A DNA stretch of 64,000 nt from Bacillota bacterium (GCA_023424965.1 JAFADI010000259.1:11040-75039), one strand, 5' to 3'. Counted from the first letter of the stretch, positions 17,261-25,404 are shown. The notes: generated by a model not told the origin, from the letters alone. A program made the numbers and translations.

Positions 17261-19006
17261 CTACGCCTCCTTGGGGTTTAAGGGAAGGATAACCTCCACC
17301 AGCGTTCCCTCCTCCGGGGTGCTGCTGATATGAAGTCCGTATTCCTCACCGAAATGGAGCTTGATTCTTTCGTCCACATTGGAAACTCCAATCCCTGAAA
17401 ATTTGAATTCCTTCAGGTCCTTCCTGCCCTCCAGGTCATCCAATGCAAAGCCTCTTCCGTTATCCTTTATGTAAATTGCCACGTTTTCCTCTTTAATCTC
17501 CCCCGTCACTTCAATAATCCCCCCCGATTTGACATCCTGGAAGCCATGGATGACTGCATTCTCAACCAGCGGCTGCAAGAGGAGCTTGGGTATTTTATAG
17601 TGCTTTATTTCTTCACCGACATTGAATTTTGATACAAACGCCTTTTCATGCCGCATTTTGAGAATATCAAGATAATACCGCAAATTTTCAAGCTCCTGCT
17701 CCAGGGTTATCATTTCATCCCCCTTGACGATGGTCATGTGCAGGAGGTTTGAAAGCGCCAGCACCATGTCGGCGGCCTTTTTGATGTTATTGTTCAAGGC
17801 GGCCCACCGGATGGTATTTAAGGTATTAAACAGGAAGTGGGGGCTGATTTGGGCCTGCAAGGCCTTCAGCTCTGCGTCCCTCTTTTTCTTTTCCTTGATT
17901 TTGTTCTCATGGATCAAATTATTTATGTTGCTCTTCATGATTTTAAAATTTTTCTGAAGGATACCTACCTCGTCTTTTCTTTCTTCGTCAACTTCACCGC
18001 TTTTAAAAATAAAATCGGTGTTGGAGATGTCCTTGGTTATTTTCTTTAAAGGCAAGGTGATACTCCGGGTGAACAGCATGGCAATCAAAAGCGACACCAG
18101 GATGCAAAGGATGGTTACCATCAGCAGGCGGTTCCTGTTCTGCTGCTGCTTGCTGGTCACATCCCCGAAGGATTTGACATCCACAACCTGCCAGTCGGTA
18201 TTATCCATTTTGTAATACGTCAGGATTGCCTTTCCCGCCTTGCCGTTAAAAATTGTATACCCCTTCTGTGGAGAGGGTACTTTGATGCCATAGATATCTT
18301 CGAAATTCAAATTGATTTTGCTTTTATCGGAAAATGCGATGATCATGCCGTTTCCATTGAGCAAAAACCTTTCCTGCGTCGGGCTTCCGTTGGATATAAG
18401 CTGGATAAATTCCTTTTCCGGAACACTTATTACGAAAATCCCCAGGGATTTGTTTCCCGAAGCCCTTGTCACATTGGTGATGATGGTGAAAACATGCGGG
18501 TATGCCGTACTCTCCGATGCCACATAATTGGTTTCAATCCCTCCCCAAAGCACAAAATCCTCCGCATCCTCCTTCATGAATTTTGTATACTTCTTTTTGA
18601 ACTCCTCGATGTCGCTCCTCTCCCGGGGCCAATTGGTAAAAAGCTTGCCGCTGGAGGTGATCAGGGAAATATAGTTCTTGCTCCCTATGGAGTTAAAAGA
18701 CAGATTCTCTATGAGATTCTCCATCCTCGTAAATTGAAAATATTCTTTCAGCACACCCTCATAGGAATCCGGAGGGGCTTTGTCCAAAACCATGTTCGCA
18801 TCCTGCTGCAGCAGCTCGGTGATATTCTGGTCCCGGTTGATATACAGCGCTGTTGTGAGCATCCGCTTGTGCAGCCCCTTTATGCTGTTTGATGCAAGTT
18901 CGATGGAATTGAGGGTGTCTTTACATACCTGTTCAACGATGATGTCGCTCGAAGCCTTCTCGGAAAAATAATAGGAGGTGCTGAGCGGTATTACGATAAT
19001 GAACAC
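17261..19006 (-). CDS. YesM-type sensor histidine kinase, start uncertain
   Basis: From the first standard start codon (GTG at 19006) there are 581 residues: remainder of TM1, an outer sensor domain to about 290, TM2 at about 294-312, HAMP, H390 in AQISPHFLFNTL, then ATPase boxes QPLVENAV, DNGRGFA and GIGVSNV. The GTG falls inside TM1. The same frame stays open upstream to a stop at 19082-19084 and encodes a normal basic lead-in (LIRLLQNKFKSLTIFQKL). No ATG, GTG or TTG lies there; only CTG (19058-19060) and ATA codons occur. An ATG-ATG pair with AAAGGA sits in another frame at about 19088-19093. Either a rare start is used or a frameshift exists. Its own promoter (TATAAT, 19155-19160) lies after the importer terminator. 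Confidence 0.85.
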   Translation of the reverse strand: MFIIVIPLSTSYYFSEKASSDIIVEQVCKDTLNSIELASNSIKGLHKRMLTTALYINRDQNITELLQQDANMVLDKAPPDSYEGVLKEYFQFTRMENLIENLSFNSIGSKNYISLITSSGKLFTNWPRERSDIEEFKKKYTKFMKEDAEDFVLWGGIETNYVASESTAYPHVFTIITNVTRASGNKSLGIFVISVPEKEFIQLISNGSPTQERFLLNGNGMIIAFSDKSKINLNFEDIYGIKVPSPQKGYTIFNGKAGKAILTYYKMDNTDWQVVDVKSFGDVTSKQQQNRNRLLMVTILCILVSLLIAMLFTRSITLPLKKITKDISNTDFIFKSGEVDEERKDEVGILQKNFKIMKSNINNLIHENKIKEKKKRDAELKALQAQISPHFLFNTLNTIRWAALNNNIKKAADMVLALSNLLHMTIVKGDEMITLEQELENLRYYLDILKMRHEKAFVSKFNVGEEIKHYKIPKLLLQPLVENAVIHGFQDVKSGGIIEVTGEIKEENVAIYIKDNGRGFALDDLEGRKDLKEFKFSGIGVSNVDERIKLHFGEEYGLHISSTPEEGTLVEVILPLNPKEA

Positions 19007-19154
19007 GATATAGCATACGAGTTTCTGAAATATTGTGAGGGATTTGAATTTGTTCTGCAGGAGTCTGATTAACTCGCCTATTTAACATCATTCCTTTCCC
19101 TGTACCGGAGAGCACTTGATTTTATTGTCAAAACAACGATGGACTGGTAATTTT

Positions 19155-19160
19155 ATTATA
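19155..19160 (-). promoter_or_regulatory. -10 box of the HK/RR operon
   Basis: TATAAT on the minus strand in GTGGTATAATAAAA, between the importer terminator (19193-19228) and the kinase gene. No strong -35 is seen at 17 bases. It supports separate transcription of the two-component pair. Confidence 0.45.
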
Positions 19161-19192
19161 CCACAAGCCCAACCCGCAATCAGCAAAAAGGA

Positions 19193-19228
19193 GAATCCAG
19201 GAGGGCATTTGCCGCCCTCCAGAGATTC
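19193..19228 (-). terminator. Terminator after the second importer operon
   Basis: GGAGGGC (19200-19206) pairs with GCCCTCC (19214-19220), and GAATC/GATTC extend the stem beyond a small mismatch. On the minus strand TCCTTTTTG follows. It is placed 28 bases after the binding-protein stop, so it ends that operon. Confidence 0.8.
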
Positions 19229-19256
19229 CCCATGGATTGCTTACTCAGGATGCTTG

Positions 19257-20651
19257 CTATTTGTTCGCCGCATTTTTGATTACATCATCGGCCTGCTTGC
19301 ACATATTGGCGATGGCATTGTCGAGGCTCTGGCCTCCGACAAGATACTTCTCGGCTTCTGTCTCGAATATTTTCTTCATGTCGTTATGATAGGTGGGCAA
19401 TATTTCAGGCGCGTTGTCAACTCTCTTGGGGTTGTTCAAAACAGCGTTCAAAGCCTCCAGGTCATACAGCTTTTCTCCGCCGGCAATAAGCTTCTCCACG
19501 ACCTTGCTGTTGTCAAAGCCCTTTTCGGCCGACAGGCTTGAAGCCTTTATTGCCACACCTTCAGTGGTATAGAAACGGAGGAACTTATAAGCTGCCTCCT
19601 TGTGCTTGGAGTTCTTGTTGATGGAGTAGAAATGTCCGTCAACGGGAGTTCTGCCTTCCGGAGCATCCTTCCACCTGGGCAGCGGAGCAAAGGTAGTCAC
19701 AAAGTCGTGGGGGAAATTTTTAGTGTCCTTGATTTCCGCGATCATCCAACTGCCGATAGGGATCATTGCGGCCTTCTGGTTGAAGAAGGGGGTCCTGTAA
19801 GGCACGTTCTGGGATTTTATCTCAAAGAAAGGCATCTGTACCTTGTCGACCTTTTCCAGGTCGTTCCTGTACTTCAGGAAGTCTTTGTATATGGGGTTGT
19901 CAAAGTCATGCTTTGTGGGGTCGCCGTTCTTGAAATAGGTGTTGCCCATCTTTACCGAGTAAATGCCTGTAAAGCTGTGCATTTCCCAGGTGTGCATGTG
20001 CGAACCGAAAACCTTGTTTACGCCTTCGCCCTTTGTCAGCTTCAAGGCATAATCCCTGTAATCGTCCCAGGTCCAGTCAAGCTTTGGCACAGGCAGATTT
20101 GCCGCGTCAAGCAGGTTTTTGTTCAGCATGACGAACCAAATTTTCACGTCTGCAGGCAAAGCATAATATTTATCGTTGATTTTCATGCCGAAGCTATACA
20201 TGTCATCGTAGGTTTTACCTTCGGCCTTTATAAAGTCGTCGAGAGGCTCATACAGGTTCTTCGCTGCCCTTTCACAGTAGTCTCCGCTGCCGGGTGCCGC
20301 TATGATGTCGGCCGTATCGCCGGCAAGCAGCATCAGGTCCGCTTTCTTCAAGTGCTCCACATTATTGTTTTCAGCAGTATACTCAAACACGACCTTAACA
20401 CCGGGATTTTTTTCTTCATAAGCCTTTGCCAGCGCTTCATGATTCTTTGAGTGTACTGCTTCCCATGAAAGGAACCTGAGGGTGATAGGCTCTGCCGCTT
20501 TTGCTTCCGTTTTCGCTTCAGAATTGGGCTCTGCCTTGGTCTCCGCCGGCTGGTCCGCCGGGGTATTGGTACCGCCACATCCGGCCAGTATCATTGTTAG
20601 CAAAAACACCGTTGCAACCAAAAGTGATACTTTTTTCACTACAGCCTTCAT
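19257..20651 (-). CDS. ABC sugar transporter solute-binding lipoprotein
   Basis: A 464-residue extracellular binding protein of the SBP_bac_1 (MalE-like) type. The signal peptide ends in ILAGC, with lipidated Cys25, followed by an Ala/Glu/Lys linker. The start has AGGAGG upstream. Motifs include FLSWEAVHSKNHEALAKAYEEKNPG near the N-terminus and KAAMIPIGSWMIAEI mid-protein, common in CUT1 receptors. It is last in the operon permease-permease-receptor (63 bases after 20715-21629) and is followed by a terminator. Given the neighbouring GH30 and GH88 genes, the ligand is plausibly a galactan- or uronic-acid-containing oligosaccharide (inference). Confidence 0.92.
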   Translation of the reverse strand: MKAVVKKVSLLVATVFLLTMILAGCGGTNTPADQPAETKAEPNSEAKTEAKAAEPITLRFLSWEAVHSKNHEALAKAYEEKNPGVKVVFEYTAENNNVEHLKKADLMLLAGDTADIIAAPGSGDYCERAAKNLYEPLDDFIKAEGKTYDDMYSFGMKINDKYYALPADVKIWFVMLNKNLLDAANLPVPKLDWTWDDYRDYALKLTKGEGVNKVFGSHMHTWEMHSFTGIYSVKMGNTYFKNGDPTKHDFDNPIYKDFLKYRNDLEKVDKVQMPFFEIKSQNVPYRTPFFNQKAAMIPIGSWMIAEIKDTKNFPHDFVTTFAPLPRWKDAPEGRTPVDGHFYSINKNSKHKEAAYKFLRFYTTEGVAIKASSLSAEKGFDNSKVVEKLIAGGEKLYDLEALNAVLNNPKRVDNAPEILPTYHNDMKKIFETEAEKYLVGGQSLDNAIANMCKQADDVIKNAANK

Positions 20652-20714
20652 TTAAATTCCTCCTAAGATAATTATTTTTTATTACTTAACATTTACTCCA
20701 TTCAAGTAAATGTA

Positions 20715-21629
20715 TTAGCCCTTTATCGCGCCCGTGGCAATTCCTTCGATGACATGCTTCTGTCCTATGATGAATGCGACAAGCAGTGGAACGATGGCAC
20801 AGACCGCAGCCGTCATCACCAGGGAATAATAGGTTCCTATGTCCGTTGCGAACTGCCTCATCCCAAGCTGTATGGTCATCAGATTTTTTGAATACAAAAA
20901 TACCAGGGGGTTTTGATAATCGTTCCAGGTCCACACAAACTTCAGGATAGCCAGCGTAGCGATGGCAGGCTTCGACATGGGAACGATGATCTGAAAGAAA
21001 ATTCTGAAATGTCCCGCCCCATCCATTTTTGCCGATTCTGAAAGGGAATTGGGTATCGTCACCATAAACTGCCGGAGAAGAAACATCCCGTAAACACTGA
21101 AAGATATCATCAATATTAAGCCCGCATGGGTATTGTACAGTCCCGTCCATTTAAAAAGCATGAACCTGGGTATGATGGTTATCTGTTCAGGAATCATCAA
21201 GGTGCCGAGATACAGGAGGAACAACTGCTCCTTGAATTTGAAATTGATTTTGGCAAAACCGTATCCGCCCATGGCCGATACCAACCCCTGTACAACCGTT
21301 GCCAGCACGGCAATTTTTATTGAATTCCAGTAATACAGCGCAAAGTTGTATTGTCCGCTCCACACTTCCGTATAGTTTTGTATTGCATTCCACCGTTTCG
21401 GTATCCACTCAATCGGGAAATTGAATACATCCGCTTCTATCTTGAAGGAGGCTGAAACCATCCACAGGAAAGGCAGTATGCAGGTCACTGCAAACATCAG
21501 CATCAATACCGTCATGATGAAATCTCTTATATTAATCTTCTTTACTCTCGACATTATCGGGCGGCCTTTTTTTATCTCAATTCCGGCAGCATTTGTACCT
21601 TCCACGTTTTCCCCTCCCTTATCAGTCAT
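20715..21629 (-). CDS. Carbohydrate ABC transporter permease, MalG/MsmG type
   Basis: A 304-residue membrane permease with six membrane segments and the EAA loop (SESAKMDGAGHFRIFF, about 205-220), ending in GAIKG. The ATG at 21629 overlaps the stop of the upstream permease (ATGACTGA). An in-frame GTG at 21605, 5 bases after AAGGGAGGGG, is the more likely start and would remove 8 residues. The overlap suggests translational coupling, as expected for a 1:1 channel dimer. No ATPase gene is nearby. Confidence 0.92.
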   Translation of the reverse strand: MTDKGGENVEGTNAAGIEIKKGRPIMSRVKKINIRDFIMTVLMLMFAVTCILPFLWMVSASFKIEADVFNFPIEWIPKRWNAIQNYTEVWSGQYNFALYYWNSIKIAVLATVVQGLVSAMGGYGFAKINFKFKEQLFLLYLGTLMIPEQITIIPRFMLFKWTGLYNTHAGLILMISFSVYGMFLLRQFMVTIPNSLSESAKMDGAGHFRIFFQIIVPMSKPAIATLAILKFVWTWNDYQNPLVFLYSKNLMTIQLGMRQFATDIGTYYSLVMTAAVCAIVPLLVAFIIGQKHVIEGIATGAIKG

Positions 21630-22530
21630 AGTTGACCCATCTCTTCTGGTAGCGCCATTGAATCAGCGTTACGATAAAAATCATCACAAACATGATCCAG
21701 GCTGCCGAGCTGGCAAAGCCCATATTGTAGAATTCAAAGGCCGTCCTGTATATGTAGTAGGCGATTACCGAAGTGGCGGTGCCCGGTCCCCCCTGGGTCA
21801 GGATGCTTATCTGGTCAAAGGCCTTGAAGGAATTGATGATGCCCATGATTACCAGAAAGAAGGTTGTGGGAGAAACCATAGGAATTGTTATATTAAAAAA
21901 TTTATTGATTTCATTGGCCCCGTCAATGCTGGCCGACTCGTATAACTCCGAGGGGACCCCTTTAATCCCTGCCAGATACACCACAATCATGTATCCCAAC
22001 TGCTGCCAGATTGAAAATATTATGACGGTCGGCAGCGCCCAGTGGATGTCTGCAAACCATTTCGGGGGTTCCTCTATCCCAAGGCTCATGAGAAATTGGT
22101 TCACCGGTCCGTACGACGGGTGCAGGACAACGCGCCATATCACGGCAGACGCCACAATACTTGCAATGTAAGGAATAAATACGCTTACCGTAATCGCAGA
22201 CTTGAAGCGCGTATACCTGTGTATGATTACGGCACACACCAGCGCCAGGGCCACGCCTATGGGAACGGTGGTGATGGCGAAAATAAGGGTGTTTTTCAAT
22301 GAGTCGACAAACCACACGTCCTTAAAAATATCCACAAAGTTTTTTAAACCGTTAAATTTGATTGCTCCGAAGCCTTCAAGAAAGGTCCACTTATTGAAGC
22401 TGAGGTAGAAGGAAAACAATACGGGGAACAGTACAAAGACCGCGAACCCCAAAAAGCTCGGTAGTATGAATACGATTCCATAGAATGTTTCACTTGCGGA
22501 AGACGACAGCCCTTTAGAGGATTGCTTCAT
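21622..22530 (-). CDS. Carbohydrate ABC transporter permease, UgpA/MalF type
   Basis: This 302-residue permease is the first gene of the second importer operon. It has a short cytoplasmic head, six membrane segments and the EAA loop (YESASIDGANEINKFFN, about 203-219). RBS AAAGGATGG precedes the ATG. Upstream, TATAAT (22563-22568) and the 38-base shared element (22590-22627) make a candidate regulated promoter. Together with 20715-21629 and 19257-20651 it forms one CUT1 importer. Confidence 0.92.
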   Translation of the reverse strand: MKQSSKGLSSSASETFYGIVFILPSFLGFAVFVLFPVLFSFYLSFNKWTFLEGFGAIKFNGLKNFVDIFKDVWFVDSLKNTLIFAITTVPIGVALALVCAVIIHRYTRFKSAITVSVFIPYIASIVASAVIWRVVLHPSYGPVNQFLMSLGIEEPPKWFADIHWALPTVIIFSIWQQLGYMIVVYLAGIKGVPSELYESASIDGANEINKFFNITIPMVSPTTFFLVIMGIINSFKAFDQISILTQGGPGTATSVIAYYIYRTAFEFYNMGFASSAAWIMFVMIFIVTLIQWRYQKRWVNYD

Positions 22531-22562
22531 TCAATCACCATCCTTTGTACTGTGATGCCTTT

Positions 22563-22627
22563 ATTATACATACACTTTTCACAGGGACAAATGAACTTAT
22601 ATTACATGCGTGTTACTTCCTATTACT
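22563..22627 (-). promoter_or_regulatory. Promoter and phased-repeat operator of the second importer operon
   Basis: On the minus strand, TATAAT at 22568-22563 has a poor -35 (TTTGTC, 22591-22586) at 17 bases. The element 22590-22627 overlaps that -35. It contains ATTAC, GTTAC and ATTAC at 11- and 10-base steps and matches the site before the GH30 gene. The distance to the -10 is nearly the same in both places (22 versus 20 bases). It is a likely activator site for the response regulator 15665-17257. Confidence 0.62.
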
Positions 22628-22754
22628 TTTTGTATAAAATTCCCCGGGCTTTTCCATTCAATTACAATTATAGAGAGTTGCAATATTAAAATAAATTGGC
22701 TTTTTTACTAATTCCTTGCAGTTTCTTTGGACTTTTACCTGGAAACGGCCCGAA

Positions 22755-22790
22755 AAAAGGACCGTATTATGTAATAAATACGGTCCTTTT
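22755..22790 (-). terminator. Terminator after the moaA-moaC-MOSC operon
   Basis: A perfect 14-base stem (AAAAGGACCGTATT, 22755-22768; AATACGGTCCTTTT, 22777-22790) with an 8-base loop and a run of six T on the minus strand. It lies 30 bases after the MOSC stop codon. Confidence 0.9.
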
Positions 22791-22820
22791 GTGGATTTGT
22801 TATGTTAAATCGGTATCAGC

Positions 22821-23252
22821 TCACAGCAGGACAATTTCGTCTCCCGCCCTGATGACCCCGCCTTCCAGTACTTTTGCAAATATCCCCTCTTTGGGCATCA
22901 CACAGTCTCCGATCTGGTGGTAGATTGCACATTTATTATGACATTCCTTGCCGATCTGGGACACCTCCATAACTACATCACCGATCCGCAGCCTGGTCCC
23001 CACGGCAAGGGAATACAACTCAATGCCTTCCGTCGTAATGTTTTCCGCAAATTTGCCCGTGCTCAGGCCTTTCGCGCCCATTGCGGCAGCCTTGTCGATG
23101 CTCTCCTGGCCCAAAAGGCTCACCTGCCTGTGCCAGTTGCCCGCGTGGGCATCTCCCTGCAAGCCGTGCTCCGCAATAAATTCCCCCGATTCAACGGTCT
23201 TTTTGGGCACTCCCTTTTTCTCGCTTATGTTGATCGCAACCACTTTTGCCAA
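22821..23252 (-). CDS. MOSC domain protein
   Basis: A 143-residue single-domain MOSC protein, the fold shared with the C-terminus of molybdenum-cofactor sulfurases. These proteins are thought to bind or carry sulfur and pterin-metal groups. Visible features are the N-terminal VVAINISEKKGVPKK strand, GLQGDAHAGNWHRQVSLL and GKECHNKCAIY, with a conserved-type cysteine pair. The start is TTG, with GGGGGA 8 bases upstream. It follows moaC after 2 bases and ends the operon before a strong terminator. Its small size is normal for clostridial MOSC proteins linked to molybdopterin genes. Confidence 0.9.
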   Translation of the reverse strand: MAKVVAINISEKKGVPKKTVESGEFIAEHGLQGDAHAGNWHRQVSLLGQESIDKAAAMGAKGLSTGKFAENITTEGIELYSLAVGTRLRIGDVVMEVSQIGKECHNKCAIYHQIGDCVMPKEGIFAKVLEGGVIRAGDEIVLL

Positions 23253-23254
23253 AG

Positions 23255-23719
23255 CTAAATCCCCCCTGATTTTCCCCCGGTTTTTCTGACAAGCCTTATA
23301 TCACCGATGACCATTTCCTTATCAACGGCCTTACACATGTCGTAAATCGTGAGAGCGGCAACGGAAACCGCCGTCAGCGCTTCCATTTCCACTCCCGTTT
23401 TCCAGGTGCATTTGACAATTCCCCGGATGGAAACAAAGCCCCCCTCCATATCCGGCTCCAGGACGACGCCTACGGAATCCAGAAGGATGTTGTGGCACAT
23501 GGGGATCAGCTCCTGGGTCTTCTTCGCCGCCATAATACCCGCAACCCTGGCGACGGCAAAAACATCCCCTTTGGGAATGCCTCCGCTGTTGATCGTGGCG
23601 ATGGTTTCGGGCTTCATATATATCCGGCCTTCCGCCGCAGCTTCCCTCACCGTAACGTTTTTCTCGGACACGTCTACCATTTTCGCGTTTCCCTGCTTGT
23701 CCAGGTGTGTCAGTTCCAT
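23255..23719 (-). CDS. moaC: Cyclic pyranopterin monophosphate synthase MoaC
   Basis: A 154-residue protein of normal length. MoaC converts the MoaA product, 3',8-cyclo-GTP, to cyclic pyranopterin monophosphate in molybdopterin synthesis. Motifs are LTHLDKQGNAKMVDVSEKN at the N-terminus, KKTQELIPMCHNILLD (about 88-103) and GVEMEALTAVSVAALTIYDMCKA (about 112-134), which line the active site of the hexamer. RBS AGGAGG is before the ATG. It lies 4 bases after moaA and 2 bases before the MOSC gene. Confidence 0.96.
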   Translation of the reverse strand: MELTHLDKQGNAKMVDVSEKNVTVREAAAEGRIYMKPETIATINSGGIPKGDVFAVARVAGIMAAKKTQELIPMCHNILLDSVGVVLEPDMEGGFVSIRGIVKCTWKTGVEMEALTAVSVAALTIYDMCKAVDKEMVIGDIRLVRKTGGKSGGI

Positions 23720-23723
23720 ACCC

Positions 23724-24683
23724 TTATCCTCCTATGGCGTTCATTCCCCTGTTTGAAGTGAACCTGCGGTTGAAATTGTGTCCCTCCGGCTTGTTGTAAA
23801 TAAGCTCGTGGATGGCTTCGTCAATATTTTCCGTATTCTCCCTCAAAATGCCTACGATGTCGGCTTCCGCATTATCTCCCAGGCAGAGCTTCAATTTTCC
23901 GTCGCAGGTGAGCCTCACCCTGTTGCAGCTTGCACAAAACCGGTGTCCCATGGGGCTGATAAAACCGATCCTCCCCTGATAACCCGGAAGCTCATACATG
24001 GTAGCCGGTCCGCTTTGAAAGCGGTCTCTTGCAGGCTTGAGCATGGGATGTCCGGCGAGGATATCGGAATTGAACACGATTTTGTCCCTGTTGTTTTCTC
24101 CGAATTTTCCTACGGGCATGAGCTCGATGAACCTTACCTCCAGGGGCTGGTCCTTTGCCAGGCGGATGAAATCCTCCACCTCGTCGTCGTTCAGGCCCTT
24201 CATCAGCACCACGTTGATTTTCACGGGATTCAGTCCGACACTGACGGCCTTTTCGATGCCTTCCAGGACATTTTCCAGGCGGCCTCCTCCGGTAATAAAT
24301 TGGAACCGGTCGCTGCGCAGGGAATCAAGGCTGATATTTATCCTCCGGAGGCCCGCCCTCTTGAGGTTTTCAGCCTGTGCAGCCAGATTCATGCCATTGG
24401 TGGTCATGGATATGTCTTCAATTTGCGGAATTCCGGATATTCTGGAAATGATGTCGCACACATCAATTCTGGTCAGGGGTTCCCCCCCTGTGATGCGCAC
24501 TTTTTTTATTCCCAATCGGACCATGGCCCCCACGGCCTTTTCGATCTCCTGGGGCGTCAGGCCCTGACAGCAGTTGTCATTTTTTTCTTTTTCGGAAGGA
24601 CGGCAGTATATGCAGTTCAAATTGCAGTTTTGCGTTACGGACAGCCTTAAATACTCAATTTCCCTCTCCAGTCGATCCCTCAT
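23724..24683 (-). CDS. moaA: GTP 3',8-cyclase MoaA
   Basis: A 319-residue radical SAM enzyme that starts molybdopterin synthesis from GTP. The N-terminal [4Fe-4S] cluster is C20-x3-C24-x2-C27 and the C-terminal one has the CX2CX13C pattern in FCASCNRVRLTC...LC. The protein ends in a Gly-Gly, as active MoaA proteins do. The start ATG has AGAGGGG upstream. It is the first gene of moaA-moaC-MOSC, divergent from mog. No molybdate importer, moaD/moaE or molybdoenzyme gene is in the window. Confidence 0.96.
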   Translation of the reverse strand: MRDRLEREIEYLRLSVTQNCNLNCIYCRPSEKEKNDNCCQGLTPQEIEKAVGAMVRLGIKKVRITGGEPLTRIDVCDIISRISGIPQIEDISMTTNGMNLAAQAENLKRAGLRRINISLDSLRSDRFQFITGGGRLENVLEGIEKAVSVGLNPVKINVVLMKGLNDDEVEDFIRLAKDQPLEVRFIELMPVGKFGENNRDKIVFNSDILAGHPMLKPARDRFQSGPATMYELPGYQGRIGFISPMGHRFCASCNRVRLTCDGKLKLCLGDNAEADIVGILRENTENIDEAIHELIYNKPEGHNFNRRFTSNRGMNAIGG

Positions 24684-24733
24684 TGAATCTACCCCTCTTA
24701 GAGCTCAGCTTAAATGTTGTCCTTCATAATAAT

Positions 24734-24769
24734 ATTATACCATAAACACGGAAGAGTTTATGGTATAAT
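24734..24769. promoter_or_regulatory. Perfect inverted repeat with divergent -10 boxes (moaA / mog)
   Basis: ATTATACCATAAAC (24734-24747) and GTTTATGGTATAAT (24756-24769) form a perfect 14-base inverted repeat around 8 bases. The outer end of each arm is a TATAAT -10 box, one reading left to moaA (about 51 bases from its ATG) and one reading right to mog. One protein bound here could block both promoters at once. It could also be only a hairpin; the position of the -10 boxes argues for a shared control site. Confidence 0.6.
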
Positions 24770-24770
24770 T

Positions 24771-24810
24771 GCGCAAGTGCATTTCGGCCCAGCCGAAAAT
24801 CTTGCACGCG
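24771..24810 (+). other. Hairpin in the mog leader
   Basis: TTTCGGC/GCCGAAA form a stem around CCA, and GCGCAAG with CTTG...CGC extend it. It lies just after the predicted transcription start, so it would begin a leader of about 120 bases before mog. No U run follows, so it is not a simple terminator. I do not see enough conserved features to call a molybdenum-cofactor riboswitch. Confidence 0.4.
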
Positions 24811-24897
24811 AAAAATCTTTCTTAGCTTGGAAAAATCGCCATTAATCTGATAAAATGGTACAGGTACAATAAATTTGTGCGGAAGGCGGCTTGAAAT

Positions 24898-25389
24898 ATG
24901 TTCAGACTCGGAATACTGGTTGCCAGCGACAAGGGCCATGCAGGTGAAAGAACCGATGAAAGCGGAAAAGTTATTATGGATACCTTTAATGGGCTGGGGT
25001 ATGAAATCGTCGAATATGTCATCGTCCCCGACGAAAGAAAAGTCATCTCCGACACCCTGTGCAGGCTTTCAGACCAGCTGCAGGCCGACCTCATCCTCAC
25101 TTCCGGGGGCACGGGCTTTTCCCCCAGGGATATAACTCCCGAGGCCACCCTCGACGTCATTGACAGGCAGGTGCCGGGAATCCCCGAGGCCATGCGGCAG
25201 AAAAGCCTTGAGATCACTCCCAGGGCCATGCTTTCCCGCGCAGCGGCGGGAATCAGGAACAAAACCCTCATCATCAACCTGCCCGGCAGTCCCAAAGCGG
25301 TAAGGGAGTGCCTGGACGTGATCCTTCCGGTACTCTCCCATGCCATCGAAATCATGAAGGGCCAGACCGGCGAGTGTGCAAGGAAATAG
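24898..25389 (+). CDS. mog: Molybdopterin adenylyltransferase, MogA/MoaB type
   Basis: A 163-residue protein of the MogA/MoaB family that adenylylates molybdopterin before metal insertion. The signature TSGGTGFSPRDITPEAT is at about residues 63-79, and LPGSPKAVRECL lies near the C-terminus. The ATG at 24898 has a GGAAGGCGG stretch upstream. It is divergent from moaA with a shared promoter region and ends only 15 bases from the convergent lipoprotein gene. Partners for metal insertion (MoeA) are not in the window. Confidence 0.93.
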   Translation: MFRLGILVASDKGHAGERTDESGKVIMDTFNGLGYEIVEYVIVPDERKVISDTLCRLSDQLQADLILTSGGTGFSPRDITPEATLDVIDRQVPGIPEAMRQKSLEITPRAMLSRAAAGIRNKTLIINLPGSPKAVRECLDVILPVLSHAIEIMKGQTGECARK

Positions 25390-25404
25390 TTTTAAATCCG
25401 CCTG

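Noticed and set aside
18933..19115. Separate 60-residue protein starting at the ATG pair before the sensor kinase
   Set aside because: The frame has no family features and ends inside the kinase coding region; the ATG pair is more interesting as a possible frameshifted kinase start.
24771..24897. Molybdenum-cofactor riboswitch
   Set aside because: A hairpin is present, but I cannot match the conserved pattern of the known motif by eye, so I report only a structured leader.
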